Part shown: positions 34,599 to 46,515 of the stretch, in pieces
Layout of the letters: the number at the start of each line of letters is the position of its first letter
Numbering within the stretch: the first letter of the stretch is position 1
The notes under the pieces: generated by a model
Told to the model about the DNA's origin: nothing
The model's input: only the letters and a program-made list of their open reading frames with translations
The model's database searches: none
Assembly: GCF_001704415.2 (NCBI RefSeq)
Contig: NC_030823.1
Location: 69,874,458-69,938,457 of the forward strand
Length of the DNA: 64,000 nucleotides
DNA from: Capra hircus
Lineage: Eukaryota > Chordata > Mammalia > Artiodactyla > Bovidae
Direction: 5' to 3'
Made by a program: the position numbers and the translations under genes

Positions 34599-35804
34599 AA
34601 AAACACTATATGGCTACTTACTGTTCCACTCATATGCAGATTTTATACAAACCTGTAACTGATCTTCTTTCATCTGCTTGGAGGAAGCAAATAGTAAGTT
34701 TTGAAGCAGTGCTTATCTTAAAATACCTAGTGGCTGCATGCCAGCAATGTGTTCTCTCTTACTGGCTTGCTACTTTGGCTCAAACTTCCAAAAAATGGTC
34801 AATCTAAGAAATTAACCTTATATCCTCAGTATCAGGTGATGTCTATGCTTTGAAGAAGCAGTATTAGTAATATTACAGGATTTTCAGGAATTATTGAACT
34901 GGAAATTCTCCAGTGTTTCCAGATCCTAAGATTTGACTTCTGTGCCAAAGGACACAGTTGATTTTTTCTCTTTTTAAACTGTGTATGTGTCTGGGTAGGC
35001 ACATATAATCACCTTCATAAATTTAACACCTACCATATACCAGGCATTATTCATACAACAAATCTGGCAGAAAGAGATCAAACAAGATCATTAAGGTCTC
35101 TCTCTCATCTGTGTGACACTCATCTCTACTGTCCTAGGATTCTCCTATTCTCCTTGTTTCCAGTGACTTCTGTCATGTCCAGGAACAATTTTTTTATATT
35201 CTAGCATCTCTGGGGTTCTCTATCCTTCTCTTGTAGAAATCAGTGGAGCCTGGAGAAGGGAATGGCAAACCCACTGCAGTATTCTTGTCTAGAGAATCCC
35301 ATGGATAGAGGAGCCTGCCAGGCTACAGTCCATGGGGTCACACAGAGTCAGACAAGACTGAATGACTAACACTTACTTACTTCCTTGTGGCTGTAAGATG
35401 ATCTAAAGAATTTCAAGCTTCAAAACTTGTACACAGTGACACCCAAAAGTTAAAACAAAAAAAAAGAAATCGGTGGAAATTCAAGTTCGTTTATTCAGTC
35501 TGTATAGAGACATTCACAAAGAAATTTAATTGACTGGATTGAAATCTCACTGCTATAAGATGCCTAGCACTATAAAAAATTTGTAAATGTGGCGCTTTGA
35601 GGTACTGTTACCTAGAGGGAAAATGAGCTCATCAAGAGATATAATGGTGTCCAATGTTTCCTATTCATTCACTCAAAAAATATCCTTTAATCTGTAATGT
35701 CCCTGCTTTATTCCAGGTGCTCGGAGGATAGCTATGAGTGACACAAGAATGACTTCATGGAGTTCACCATCAGTGGGGAGAGCTCACATCAATTACAGTT
35801 ATGA
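34599..35804. other. Intergenic stretch with one Bov-A
   Basis: Apart from the SINE at 35250, no recognised features. Confidence 0.55.
35250..35385 (+). mobile_element. Bov-A monomer SINE
   Basis: CTGGAGAAGGGAATGGCAAA to ACTAACACTTACTTAC. Confidence 0.88.
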
Positions 35805-35970
35805 GGACTGGTGATCCAGCGGCTGATTCCAAGTTCGCATTGCAGGGAGCCGGGGTTCGATCTATGGTCAAGGAGCTAGATCCCACATGCCCCAACAAAG
35901 ATGGAAGGTCCTGCATGCTGCAACTAAGACTCAGCACAGCCAAATAAATAAATAAATGAACAAATATTTT
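35805..35970 (+). mobile_element. tRNA-derived SINE (CHR type)
   Basis: GGTGATCCAGCGGCTGATTC head, GGGGTTCGATCTATGGTC, CCCACATGCC, and an (AAAT)n tail at 35940-35965. Confidence 0.8.
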
Positions 35971-36227
35971 TTTAAAAAATTCAACTAAGAGAACAAAGCA
36001 GGGAATATGCACCAAAGGAAAGATGGTATAATTGCACACACAGTTGGGCAAACCAGGAGGGCTGGTCATCCTATGGACCAAACAAGCACCATCACAGATT
36101 TATGAGGCCTGTTATGAACACAGCCTGTGGGTAAATATTGTGGTCCCAACCCTAAGGGAGCACCAACTCAAGGGGAAGAGATGAGGCATATGTCCAGGAA
36201 AAGATATTAATGACTTCTCTCTCAGGA

Positions 36228-36619
36228 CAGTATTTGATGAGAGCCAATGCTTTTGAATTGTGGTGTTGGAGAAGACTCTTGAGAGTCCCTTGGACTGCAA
36301 GGAGATCCAACCTGTCCATCCTAAAGGAGATCAGTCCTGGGTGTTCTTTGGAAGGAATGATGCTAAAGCTGAAACTCCAGTACTTTGGCCACCTCATGCG
36401 AAGAGCTGACTCATTGGAAAAGACTCTGATGCTGGGAGGGGTTGGGGGCAGGAGGAGAAGGGGACGACAGAGGATGAGATGGCTGGATGGCATCACCGAC
36501 TCAATGGACATGAGTTTGAGCAAACTCCGGGAGTTGGTGATAGACAGGGAGGCCTGATGTGCTGCAATTCATGGAGTTGTAAAGAGTTGGACATGACTGA
36601 GAGACTGAACTGAACTGAA
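36228..36619 (+). mobile_element. BovB/ART2A 3' fragment
   Basis: Sense fragment translating to NAFELWCWRRLLRVPWTARR and onward, with the terminal CTGAACTGAAC tail. Confidence 0.9.
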
Positions 36620-37476
36620 GGTGTTTTAAGAGCGGTGGATGGGGAAACTGGAAGCCAATGAGATTAGGTGAAAGCGAGGATAGGTATCCAGGATAAGGAC
36701 TTGGCTGAGGGGTGCTAAGCAGAGTGTATCAGCCCCCTGTGGAGATTTTTTTAAGCTCTACAGTATTTTGAAAAAAATCCCAAATGACAATCCAGACTAC
36801 CTGCCCCCTGCCTGGCCTCATTTCCCCTTCCTTGATGACCACAGGCTTTAACTAAAAATGGCCCTGAGAACAGGTATGAAAGACTTTACAAGGAAATACC
36901 AGAGAGACTGGATGGATGTGAGGGTGGCAACTCAGAGAGAAGAATTACAAACGGTGCCAAGAACTTGAATTGGTGGACCATGTGAACTGGAGGCCTTTAA
37001 CCAAATGTTCAAAAGCTAAGCCAGTTTTCTCTTGGGGCAGGGGAACGAAAGGAGTGTCAGAGGAAGGAAGGAAAGGGGACGCAAAGATGAATCTGAGGCT
37101 AGGCAAGTCGAGTTAACAGAGTTTCTTAAGGTCATTGAGGCGGAGAGCTGGATCTTTATTTTTTAAAAGAGGCGATGACATGCTAGATATTAACAGAGGG
37201 AAAGATGAAGGCTAGACTGGGCTGGCCGCCTGGAGTAGGCCAGAGCAAAGAGGGAAATTACATCAACAACACAAACCTCTCTTTCTTCTTTAAGGAAAAA
37301 AAAAGAATGACAGAAACAAATGGGCAAAAGATGTGCAGCCTGCCGTGGGCCTCGGGGATCTCCAGGGCTAAACACGAAGAAGGGCTGCAGTAGGAGAAGC
37401 AGGGCTCAGCCGCTGTGGCGGAGAGTCAGGGATGAAGAACAAAGCGGCCCTCGCCGCTCACAAATAGGGCTCCGCG
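36620..37476. other. Intergenic stretch, nothing recognised
   Basis: Moderately GC-rich unique sequence. Confidence 0.55.
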
Positions 37477-37570
37477 GGGACTTTCCAGGTGGTCCAGTGG
37501 TTAAGACTCTGCGCTTCCAGTGCAGGGTGGCACCAGCTAACTCCCTGGTCGGGGTCACTGTATTTTAAAA
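37477..37570 (+). mobile_element. tRNA-derived SINE (CHR-2 type)
   Basis: GGGGACTTTCCAGGTGGTCC to CCCTGGTCGGGGTC. Confidence 0.8.
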
Positions 37571-37589
37571 ATGGTGAAATAATTGAGCT

Positions 37590-37762
37590 GATCAGTTCAG
37601 TCCAGCCGCTCAGTCATGTCCGACTCTTTGTAACCCCATGGACTGCAGCACACCAGGCTTCCCTGTCCATCACCAACTCCCAGAGTTTGCTCAAACTCAT
37701 GTCCATCGAGTCGGCAATGCCAACCAACCATCCCATCCTCTGTCGTCCCCTTCTCCTCCTGG
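37590..37762 (-). mobile_element. Short ART2A 3' fragment
   Basis: Antisense, from CAGTTCAGTCCAGCCGCTCA to CCCCTTCTCCTCCTG. It is truncated to about 170 bp and follows a tRNA-derived SINE. Confidence 0.85.
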
Positions 37763-39635
37763 TGATACTTGGGCATTTATGAAAGGGGAAATCCAGAGAC
37801 GGAGAGAATTCTCTGCTACGTGCGTTAGATCCAGCCGGCAGACAGACTGCCAACCTCCAGGTAGCAGAGGAAGGATTCCGCCAAGCGAGCTAGATAAAGG
37901 AAGGCTTGAGCACCACTTTAGAGAATGTCCACCTACAGGAAAAGTGACACCGAAGTAGCACCAGCAGAGTAAAAGCCAGAACAGATGGGTTGCAAAAACA
38001 AAAACAAAGGAAATGCATTGATTTAGATTCCTGGGGAGAAAGGAAGTAATAGCCTGTCAGTGACATCAAGGAGGAAAGTTAGAAGACAGTTTGACGTGTA
38101 CAGAAAAATATTTTTATTGACTTAAGCAAGAGCTATTTTAGTAGTGACAAAAGAAATCACGATGAGAAAACTTGCACTTCCAGACATGAAAATTAACAGA
38201 AACTGGATTAACCCTCTCACAGGACACAAGAAATTTAGGCAAAAATGCTTGAAATAACTGTTTTCATTGTACAACACACAGCGCAGGACTGCAATTCCTG
38301 GGAGTAGAGAAACAATAAGACTGGCTTTCTGCCTGGAGGCACTTTCCAGATGACAAGAAGAGGGATCCAAGCAGACAAAACAGTCTTGCTAAAACGAGGG
38401 CAAAAAGATCAGAGTTTGGGCAGGATTTGGACTGCAAGGAGATCCAACCAGTCCACTCTGAAGGAGATCAGCCCTGGGATTTCTTTGGAAGGAATGATGC
38501 TAAAGCTGAAGCTCCAGTATTCTGGCCACCTCATGCGAAGAGTTGACTCACTGAAAAAGACTTTGATGCTGGGAGGGGTTGGGGGCAGGAGGAGAAGGGG
38601 ACGACTGAGGGTGAGATGGCTGGATGGCATCACGGACTCGGTGGACGTGAATCTGAGTGAACTCTGGGAGTTGGTGATGGACAGGGAGGCCTGGCGTGCT
38701 ACGATTCCTGGGGTCGCAAAGAGTGGGACACGACTGAGCGACTGAACTGAACTGAACTGAACTGAACTGATGTAGCTGTATTTTTTGAGGCAGAATAGCA
38801 GCGAACAGGGAGGTATATAGAGAAAGAAATCCTGAGTCACCCTGAATGTTAAGCTGAATGCTAAACTTATAAGGTACAACTAACTCTATGGCACTCAGGA
38901 AAGAGAACTCAGATTGCTAAAAGTTAACCGAGCTCCTTAGCAGAGCTGGGAAATACTCAAGTTCCAACTAGGCAGAATGGAGAGAACTTGTTCAACTCCT
39001 GTGGCTTTTAGAAGAGACTCTATAGCAGGGATCCCCAACGGGCACCAGTACTATCAAGAAGGTATAAGAATTTATACTGAAATTGAAATTTTTCATAACA
39101 ATAATAATAACAATAATTCATTTTCATATTTTCAAACATGAATTAATATATAGAAGATTTTCATTGTAACCAAGAGCATTATGTAAGTCAGCTGCAAAAA
39201 CTAAAAAAAATATGAATATTTTATACAAATATGAATATCGATGAATTCACAGTTGCTTTTCAATTTGTGCAATACTTCTTTGAATTGAACGTTAATAATA
39301 CTGAGTTTACAGAAAAGTTAGTGAATTGCTTAACTTAGATAGAATTGAAACTGATTTCAATTTGCTTCAAAGTCAGGTCATTTCTTCTAAAATAAAAAAA
39401 ACCAAGTTTGACAATACAGATGCCCACATTGAAAGAGTGATGTTTGGAACTCAACTCAGTCATTGGAAAACTTTTCAGTATGCTTGAACTAATTTGAAAA
39501 AACTCTACTTTTTTAAACTATAAATTGTATGAAATAGAAGATAAATATTTCTGATGAAAATTTAGCATTTGCACTGAAATGTGGTCTAAGTCTAAAAATA
39601 CACACTGGACTTAGAATAAAAAAGTGACATCCAAA
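37763..39635. other. Intergenic stretch around an ART2A copy
   Basis: Outside the ART2A at 38428-38770, no recognised features; 39050-39620 is very AT-rich. Confidence 0.55.
38428..38770 (+). mobile_element. BovB/ART2A 3' fragment with (CTGAA)n tail
   Basis: Sense fragment ending in at least four CTGAA units (38744-38770), the tandem-repeat tail typical of RTE elements instead of poly-A. Confidence 0.9.
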
Positions 39636-39866
39636 ACTATGGCCACTTGATGTGAAGAACTGACTCAGTGGAAAAGACGCTGATGCTGGGAAAGATTGAA
39701 GGCAGCAAAAGGGGACGACAGAGGATGAGATGGTTGGATGGCATCACTGACTCGAAGAACATGAGTTTGAGTAATCTCTGGGAGACAGTGGAGGACAAGG
39801 AAGCCTGGCATGAGGGAGTGCATGTGGTCGCAAAGAGTTGGACACAACTGAGCGACTGAACTGAAT
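39636..39866 (+). mobile_element. ART2A 3' fragment
   Basis: Sense fragment from TATGGCCACTTGATGTGAAG to GAGCGACTGAACTGAA. Confidence 0.88.
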
Positions 39867-39996
39867 ATACAAACATATAAATAATATAACATATAATAAT
39901 CACATTGAAATGATAATATTTTGAAGATATTTGGTATTAAATATGTTATTAAAATTAATTTTTACCTTTTTTACTTTTTATGCATTAGAAAAAAAT

Positions 39997-40112
39997 TTTT
40001 TTGCCGGTACCACCTGGCTTCCAGGAAGTTTCCTGGCCAGGGTTTGAGGCCGTGTCCCCTTCAGTGCAAGGATGGAATTTTAACCACTGGGCCACCAGGG
40101 AGTTCCCTCTTT
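39997..40112 (-). mobile_element. tRNA-derived SINE (CHR-2 type)
   Basis: Antisense; ends TAACCACTGGGCCACCAGGG. It is directly followed by the compound Bov-tA. Confidence 0.75.
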
Positions 40113-40117
40113 TTATT

Positions 40118-40430
40118 TTCCCTGATAGCTCAGTTGGTAAAGAATCTGCCTGTAATGCGGGAGACCCTGGTTCGATTCCTGGGTTGGGAAATCCGCTGGA
40201 GAAAGGATAGGCTACCCATTCCAGGATTCTTGGGCTTCCCTTATGGCTCAGCTGGTAAAGAGTCTGCCTGCAATGCGGGAGACCTGGATTTGATCCCTGG
40301 GTTGGGAAGATCCCCTGAAGAAGGGAAAGGTTACCCACTCCAGTATTCTGGCCTGGAGAATTCCATGGACTGTATAGTCAGTGGGGTCCCAAAGACTCGG
40401 ACACGACTGAGTGACTTTCACTTTCACCAG
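40118..40430 (+). mobile_element. Compound Bov-tA (partial unit plus full unit)
   Basis: A 100-bp truncated tRNA-headed unit is followed directly by a complete Bov-tA ending GAGTGACTTTCACTTTCAC. The junction is the same as at 7742-8057. Confidence 0.9.
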
Positions 40431-40544
40431 AACACTTAAAGTTACATATGTGGCTCACACCTGTATCTTGCACTGTATTTCTATTGAAAACTCTACTCTA
40501 GGGTAGAGACCTCAGAGACTAAGATTTAGGCTTCACATAGCTTA

Positions 40545-40880
40545 AGTTCAAGTCTAGACTCTGACACTTCTTAATTGTATATCTTGGGCAAGTTGCTAAA
40601 CATCTCCATGCTTCAGTTTTCCCCATCTAAAACATGGGGAGTAACAATAGTTCCTACCTCACTATAAGAGTTGTTATAAGAATTCTTAAATAGTATCTAA
40701 CACGTTGGAATTACTATGTGTAATAGCCATTGCTGTTGTTTTATTATTATTATTAACTATGTGTCCTTGAGAAATTTCTTAACCGTTAATTTACTCATTT
40801 GTAAAATAGTGATAACAACATGTTTCTCACAAGTTTAGTTATTGAATTAAATGAGATAAGGGATGCAGAATTGTTTGATA
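40545..40880 (-). mobile_element. Two adjacent MIR SINE fragments
   Basis: The first (to about 40760) has CTTGGGCAAGTTGCTAAACA and CAGTTTTCCCCATCTAAAAC. The second repeats the theme (TTAACCGTTAATTTACTCAT, AATTAAATGAGATAAG). Confidence 0.8.
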
Positions 40881-40969
40881 GGAGGTAGGTGCCCGCCACA
40901 AACTTGCTGAATCCTCCATGTATTAGCTGGTGTTCAGAAGTGTCTGTAATCTGGCTCAGCTTGTGACTC

Positions 40970-41215
40970 TTTTTGTTTGTTTGTTTGTTTAATGGAGAAT
41001 AGTTGGTTTACAGCGTTCATTAGTTTCAGGTGTATAGCAAAGTGAATTGGTTACACATATACAACATACATACATATCCACGCTTTCAGATTCTTTTTTT
41101 TAACACATATATACATTCTTTTTTTTAAAATTCCTTTCCATTATGGTGTATCCTAAGGAGACTGGATATGATTTCCCCTCTGTACAGCAGGACCTTGTTT
41201 CAGCTCACTGCTCTT
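40970..41215 (-). mobile_element. L1 3' end
   Basis: Antisense: (TTTG)n start, GTTGGTTTACAGCGTTCATT, TTTCAGGTGTATAGCAAAGT, TGTACAGCAGGACCTTGTTT. Confidence 0.82.
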
Positions 41216-41249
41216 AAATTCAATAGTATAGGGATAGTAGAGGGGGGGA

Positions 41250-41360
41250 AGTACTTCTCTGACAGTGCAGTGGTTAGAACTTGGCTCTTTCACTGCCCAG
41301 GTTCAAACCCCGGTCAGGGAACTGAGATCACACTAGCTGCATGGTGAGGTACCCCTCAAA
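41250..41360 (+). mobile_element. tRNA-derived SINE (CHR-2 type)
   Basis: AGTGCAGTGGTTAGAACTTG and AACCCCGGTCAGGGAACTGA motifs; the tail runs into a (TG)n repeat. Confidence 0.8.

Positions 41361-41361
<1 letters not shown>

Positions 41362-41399
<38 letters not shown>
41362..41399 (+). repeat. (TG)n microsatellite
   Basis: About 18 uninterrupted TG units directly after the tail of a tRNA-derived SINE. Confidence 0.95.
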
Positions 41400-41403
<4 letters not shown>

Positions 41404-41649
41404 CAGTTGCAAACCATAAGGTCCTCTTTAGCTGTTAAACATTATTTTTATTATTCTCTACCATGAAATTCCTCCTGCGAGTATTTGTTCGCTAAGCTTG
41501 GCTTTATTTTGAATCGCCCTGGTTCCACCCTCTTACCATTTAGTCTGAATGCTTGCTTTTCTGTGGTGCCTTCAGTGTGGACTCCAGCCCCAGCATGATC
41601 TCTCTGTCTCTTCTAAATTCCTGAAACACCTCCTACCCATTGTGTATGT

Positions 41650-41762
41650 TGCTGTTCTTGTCGTGTCCAACTCCTTGGTGACCCCATGGACTGTAGCCCA
41701 CCAGGCTCCTCTGTTCGTGGGATTTTCCAGGCAAGAATACTGGAATGGGTTGCCATTTCCTT
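41650..41762 (-). mobile_element. Bov-A SINE fragment
   Basis: An antisense A part from CTTGTCGTGTCCAACTCC to GGTTGCCATTTCC. Confidence 0.9.
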
Positions 41763-43267
41763 GATATTTAACCATTTATTACTTTGTATTGTTTTAAAGT
41801 AATCATGTAGGGTGAATGTTTCATAAATTGTGAATTTTCCAACAGCACATGATAACTGCTCAAAAAATATTTGGTCCACAAGTGGGGAACATTCGAAAAC
41901 ATTAGAGGGAATGTCTTCTTTTGAGTTTGGACTCAGGAGAATCAAGTATCCTCTACAAAGAACAAAGAGCATCACTGGAGAGAGGAAGTTTTTAGCAGAA
42001 CTTTGAGATAAGCATGAACAGGCAGAACAGAACTGATGTGGGAAGTGAGAGGGGCAGAGGTGGTAGCGAAGGACAGAGCAGAGGTCAGGAAGCAAAGTGG
42101 ACACCCACCCTGCAGGACATTCCTAGAACTCAAGGCAAAGCTCCTTCTTTCCCAAGTCCCTCCAACAGCTATTTTTAGCCACGTCCAATTTTAGAAAGTG
42201 ACACAAGGTCTCATTCCAATCAGTTCTTTTGCTGATTTCAGACAGCTTATTCCCAGAAATTCCTTCCTCTTGCCCTGGGAGCCTTCCCTACCCTCAGGTA
42301 TTTAAGATGTTTGGAAATCCTCCTCTCCACCAGGGGCTTTGCTGACCATCTGAAAGTGAATGAGGTCAGGTGCCTTCTGCACTCAGGAATCCCCCTGCTC
42401 ACTCCATCAGGATAAGACGGCTTACTACCTGGATTCTGCAGGATCCAAACAGTGCCTGCTCCACAACAGAAGCCCCTGAATGCCACTCCATTGCCACTAA
42501 GTGAACCAACGTCGTTTTAATGACGTTCATGGTAGCATAGTTGATTCTTGTTTGGGCTACAGTGGAGGAAACACAGCTAATGTGGAGAGAAAGAAGCTGT
42601 TGTTCAACCATGACTCATAGGCTTAGCTCTCAACACAAGGTTCAAGTTTGTTTTGCATTTTTGTGGCTCTAAGGTGATGGTGACTTGGCAAGGAGAAAGG
42701 GAGGCAACACGGTAGGGACAAGAGTGACAGGATTCAGGCTTTATCACTACTTTCAGTGTGAGTTTGGGTAGCAACTTATGTGGGTTTGAGGAGGTGCCTT
42801 CCCTCCTCAAAATTCTATGATTCTGTATAATGATATAATGCTATGATATCTGAAAAGTATAACGAAGATGTTTCCTGAAAGGCTGACTGCTACAATGAGA
42901 CAGACAGGTAAATCAACCTACAAAGGAGAGCCAAAGGAGTACAGAGCAAGGGCAGGGAAAAGGCAGGGTTTAACCCCTGGAATATCTTCCCAGTTAAATA
43001 GACATCTACATCTTTAAAAACATTCTGCTATTCTAAAGTTAGACTGTGTCATTAGGCACAGTGCACTGATGACAATCATTCCCAGAAGGGGGTGGATCCT
43101 CCCCACAGAAAAGGGTCCCTACTCACTGGACTTGGAGAAGTAGGACATCTCGGGTCTGGGGCTTCGGCCTGCAGGCTCAGAGACGTGGGCCACCAGAGGC
43201 CAGCATGCCTGGAGAGGGATGTTGTCTCAGTCCCTTGCTCTCTTTTCACCCAGCCAGGTACAACCAG

Positions 43268-43292
43268 TCTCTCTCTCTCTCTTTCTCTCTAA
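43268..43292. repeat. (CT)n microsatellite
   Basis: A CTCTCTCTCTCTCT run with one TTT interruption. Confidence 0.85.
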
Positions 43293-43607
43293 CTTTGTAC
43301 CCAGCCCCCAAGCCAAAATCTGATTACATAATTAAGTACTTAGTAAGTATTCTCTGATGCTGATTTTTAATGAACTTGGCTGGTTCTGCTTCCTGTTTTG
43401 AAAGAAACCAGCCCATTTAAAAAGCTATTCCATGCCCCCAATACGCACTGTGTCTTAGAAATCAAATGGGCATTTTAAACCATTTTAGAAGGGAAAATAA
43501 TTATATGTAAATAGGTTAAAGTTCTTACAACAGAGAAGGTAGCTATTGAAAAAAGAAATTTGGGTTGCAGAATATGATTCTGATACCAATACTAGTATTT
43601 GCCCATC

Positions 43608-43652
43608 TGTTTATCTATCTATCTATTCATCTATCTACCCTATCTATTCTCA
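43608..43652. repeat. (TCTA)n tetranucleotide repeat, imperfect
   Basis: TATCTATCTATCTATTCATC and similar units. Confidence 0.85.
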
Positions 43653-44410
43653 GATTGTTCTGAACTAATATCAGAAATATCATGAACATGTGTTCATGTT
43701 CACATCTCTTAGAGCCTGCCTTTACCCTGGGATTTTGGAGCAGAGGCAAGAGATATCTGCTAGACTTTGCAAGGCATCTTCCTACCAAACTACTTCGCAG
43801 TCTCCTGGGTACTTTCGTAGGGTACCTTGGAATGAAATCTAGAAATTCACATGGCGGCCTCTGAACTTGACCCCAGGCCTGCTCATGTCCCTTAGTGGAG
43901 TAGAATCAAGATATCCTCACAACATTCTTGGTGTGGGCACTGAATAGTACAGAGCGAAAAAAGAAAACAGAAATGTTAAGGGAGGGGAGTAAAGATACTG
44001 GGAGAGATGATGGGCATTCAGGAGAGGTGCTGTGGTTATTCTCCATAAAACTATTCTCTCTTCTCACTCTACACCCATGACTATCAACCACTGAAGGATT
44101 AAATCTAATACCATTATTTCCCTCCTTAAGATCTTTAATCCCAAGATGCCTGCCATTGCAACCTTGGTTTGACATTTAGTCCTGCCTGTCGCTTCTTCCT
44201 TAACACTCCCTGCCACACCTAAATACTTCTAATTCCCCATGTGCTCTCTCCTTTCAATACCATTGCCCATGTTGAACTCTGAGAATGCATTTTCCCACCT
44301 GAACCACTTCCATTTTCTATTTGTTCTTTAAGATGCCTTGGGTGCCACCATCCCTGATACCCCCCGCCTGAGCTTGGTCTCCCTCCTAGGTTATCTCTGA
44401 GCTCCTGATA

Positions 44411-44626
44411 AGTAAGTAAGTAAGTGAAGTCGCTCGGTCGTGTCCGAGTCTTTGCGACCCCATGGACTGCAGCCTACCAGGCTCCTCTGTCCATGGGGTT
44501 CTCCAGGCAAGAATACTGGAGTAGGTAGCCATTTCCTTCTCCAGGGGATCTTCCCAACCCAGGGATCGAACCCAGGTCTCCCACATTGCAGGCAGACACT
44601 TTAACCTCTGCGCCACCACAGAAGCC
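44411..44626 (-). mobile_element. Bov-tA SINE with 14-bp target duplication
   Basis: A complete antisense copy with an AGTAAGTAAGTAAG tail, flanked by CTGAGCTCCTGATA at 44397-44410 and 44627-44640. It is inserted in an L2-like repeat. Confidence 0.95.
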
Positions 44627-44644
44627 CTGAGCTCCTGATAGTGT

Positions 44645-44830
44645 GTCTCTGTCATTGTCTCTATTACCATATGCTGTGATCATCTCTTTGCTTTAATATG
44701 TCCCTAACTAGATTTATGGACCATAAGCTCTTGGAAGGTAAGACCATCTTTTAACCGTAATCATATTTCTGCTGTCTTGCACAATGCTAGTCACTTTACT
44801 AAAGCTCAATAAATGTTGATGAATTAATCA
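44645..44830 (+). mobile_element. L2-like 3' end
   Basis: TATGGACCATAAGCTCTTGG and CTCAATAAATGTTGATGAAT follow the L2 3' end. The sequence upstream of the Bov-tA (about 44330-44396) is probably the same element. Confidence 0.65.
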
Positions 44831-46109
44831 GTTAGGCTATAGATTGGGGGTAAACCATCCCAACCATCTGGCATGGCATGGTGCCACAGAAAACAGCTGG
44901 TTTCATCTCCAGTATTCTCCTGGGCATAAGCCTTGAGCTCCACAAGCCCTCTCTGACCTGGGCCCTGTGTCCACACACAGGGACACAGTATTCTCCCCAC
45001 CTAGGCTTAAACTGTTCAGCTCTGAGCTCCGTGCTCTCCCTCTTTTGGACATCTACTCCCTTTCTGAAGCCACTGGGCTCTTTTCCCTCCGTGTCTCTGC
45101 CCCCTCGTCACGGTATGCACCGTGCTTTCGGGTGTGTGTTTCCATGCCTGTTTTCACCTGCGTGAGTGTGTTCCCTGCCACCTTCACTCAGGTTGAGTTT
45201 CTGCACATGGCCCTGGCTCTCCACCAGGCCCTCTGCAGTGCTGTGTACACAGAGGAGCTCACCTTCCTCATTGGCCTTGAGCCTGTTTTGGACAATTCGT
45301 AATCCCCACAGTCTTCAACCATGGTTGCAGGAGGCCACCTTGTATGGTTTTCTCTGGAGCCGTTCATTTCTGCTGTACACCTGGCCCAAGACCGGATCTG
45401 TGCCGAGTTACTGCACAACAGATGCTTCACTGCTGTCTCAGGGATGTCAGGAGGTGGTATGCCAGGACCTCAACAAGCTCAGAACAATTAAACAAAACTT
45501 GACACCTCACCTGTGTTAGAACATCTCTACAATTTCTCAGTATATTTTTAAGGAAAAAGCAGTAAATTGGGGATCTTGGCCTTTCCTAATCCCAGGGATT
45601 AAGATTCAGTGAGATGCCAGGTCTCTATTGCAAATAGAAAACTATCTTTATATAAAGTTGTAACTTTTGACAACTGATCTCTAGTTTCATAGTTTATCAT
45701 TTATTTCTTTTTAAATAGAGGATCATATTAAGCCACTTTCATTGCCATCCAGGGGTCTACACTTGAGAAATACTGGCCCAGGTTAGGGGTACCATCTGTG
45801 ACCGCAGGTTAGATGGATGTGAACAGGACCACGAAGGAATCAGATTTGTGACCTTGGCCCTATTACCACTTGCCCAAGTAGGATGTGGTCCGAGAGGCCT
45901 GGCAAAGCAGGAGCTTGGTGACTACAAGCTTGAGAAAGAGCAGGGTTCCCTGAAGATGACCAGTTACAGGTCCCTGTGGATTCTGGGGCTAAGTATAACC
46001 CCAGACATCTGGTGACCAGCTTCATTTTCCAAAGAGCTTCTTGTTTGAAATGGTATTCCCTACTTCAGTGGGTGGGAATAAGTTGAACTAAATGCCTTTT
46101 AAGCAGTGT
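44831..46109. other. Intergenic stretch, nothing recognised
   Basis: More GC-rich (44870-45450) with overlapping open frames up to 117 codons, none resembling a known protein. Confidence 0.5.
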
Positions 46110-46255
46110 AACATGATGGTTAAGAGCAGGGGATCAGGAATGAGGCATATTTGAGTCTGCACCCCAGCGTGGCCACTTGGCTGCTGTCTGCTCTTGGGCA
46201 GGTTGCTTGACCTCTCTGACCCTATGTCCTTATGTTTTAGAAGGGGATGGTATTA
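46110..46255 (-). mobile_element. MIR SINE
   Basis: Antisense MIR: GATGGTTAAGAGCAGGGGAT, GGGCAGGTTGCTTGACCTCT. Confidence 0.8.
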
Positions 46256-46515
46256 GAGTTAGCATATGATCCAATAATCCCACTTCTGGGCAAACATCTA
46301 GAAAAGACAAAAACTGTCATTCAAAAAGATATTGGGTTGGCCAAAATGTCTGTTTGGATTTTTCCGTAAGATGTTACGGAAAAACTCGAACAAACTCTTT
46401 GGTCAACCCAATACACGCACCTCTGTGTTCACAGCAGCACTGTTTACCAAAGTCAAGACCTGGAAGAGACATAAGTGTCCATCAACAGATGAATGGATAC
46501 AAAGGGGACGGTGAC
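46256..46515 (+). mobile_element. L1 ORF2 3' fragment interrupted by the mariner MITE
   Basis: The sequence resembles the conserved L1 ORF2 C-terminal and 3' region (ATGATCCAATAATCCCACTT, then TTCACAGCAGCACTGTTTAC after the MITE). The L1 text resumes at the TA where the MITE entered. Confidence 0.75.
46332..46411. mobile_element. Mariner-derived MITE (Mariner1_BT type), hairpin
   Basis: An 80-bp palindromic element begins TTGGGTTGGCCAAAA and ends in the inverted match CAACCCAA, flanked on both sides by TA, the mariner target duplication (46330-46331 and 46412-46413). The arms 46332-46369 and 46374-46411 pair over 38 bp with a GATG loop, three G-U wobbles and about four mismatches. It is inserted into an L1 fragment. 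Bovine miR-2284/2285 hairpins are understood to come from elements of this kind. Confidence 0.9.

Larger units (their letters stand above)
41763..44329. other. Repeat-poor intergenic stretch
   Basis: About 2.6 kb with only simple repeats (43268, 43608). No gene, exon or RNA recognised. Confidence 0.55.

Noticed and set aside
44878..45519. Overlapping frames of 95-117 codons in GC-richer sequence
   Set aside because: No family resemblance, no splice or promoter context, and alternative frames are equally open.
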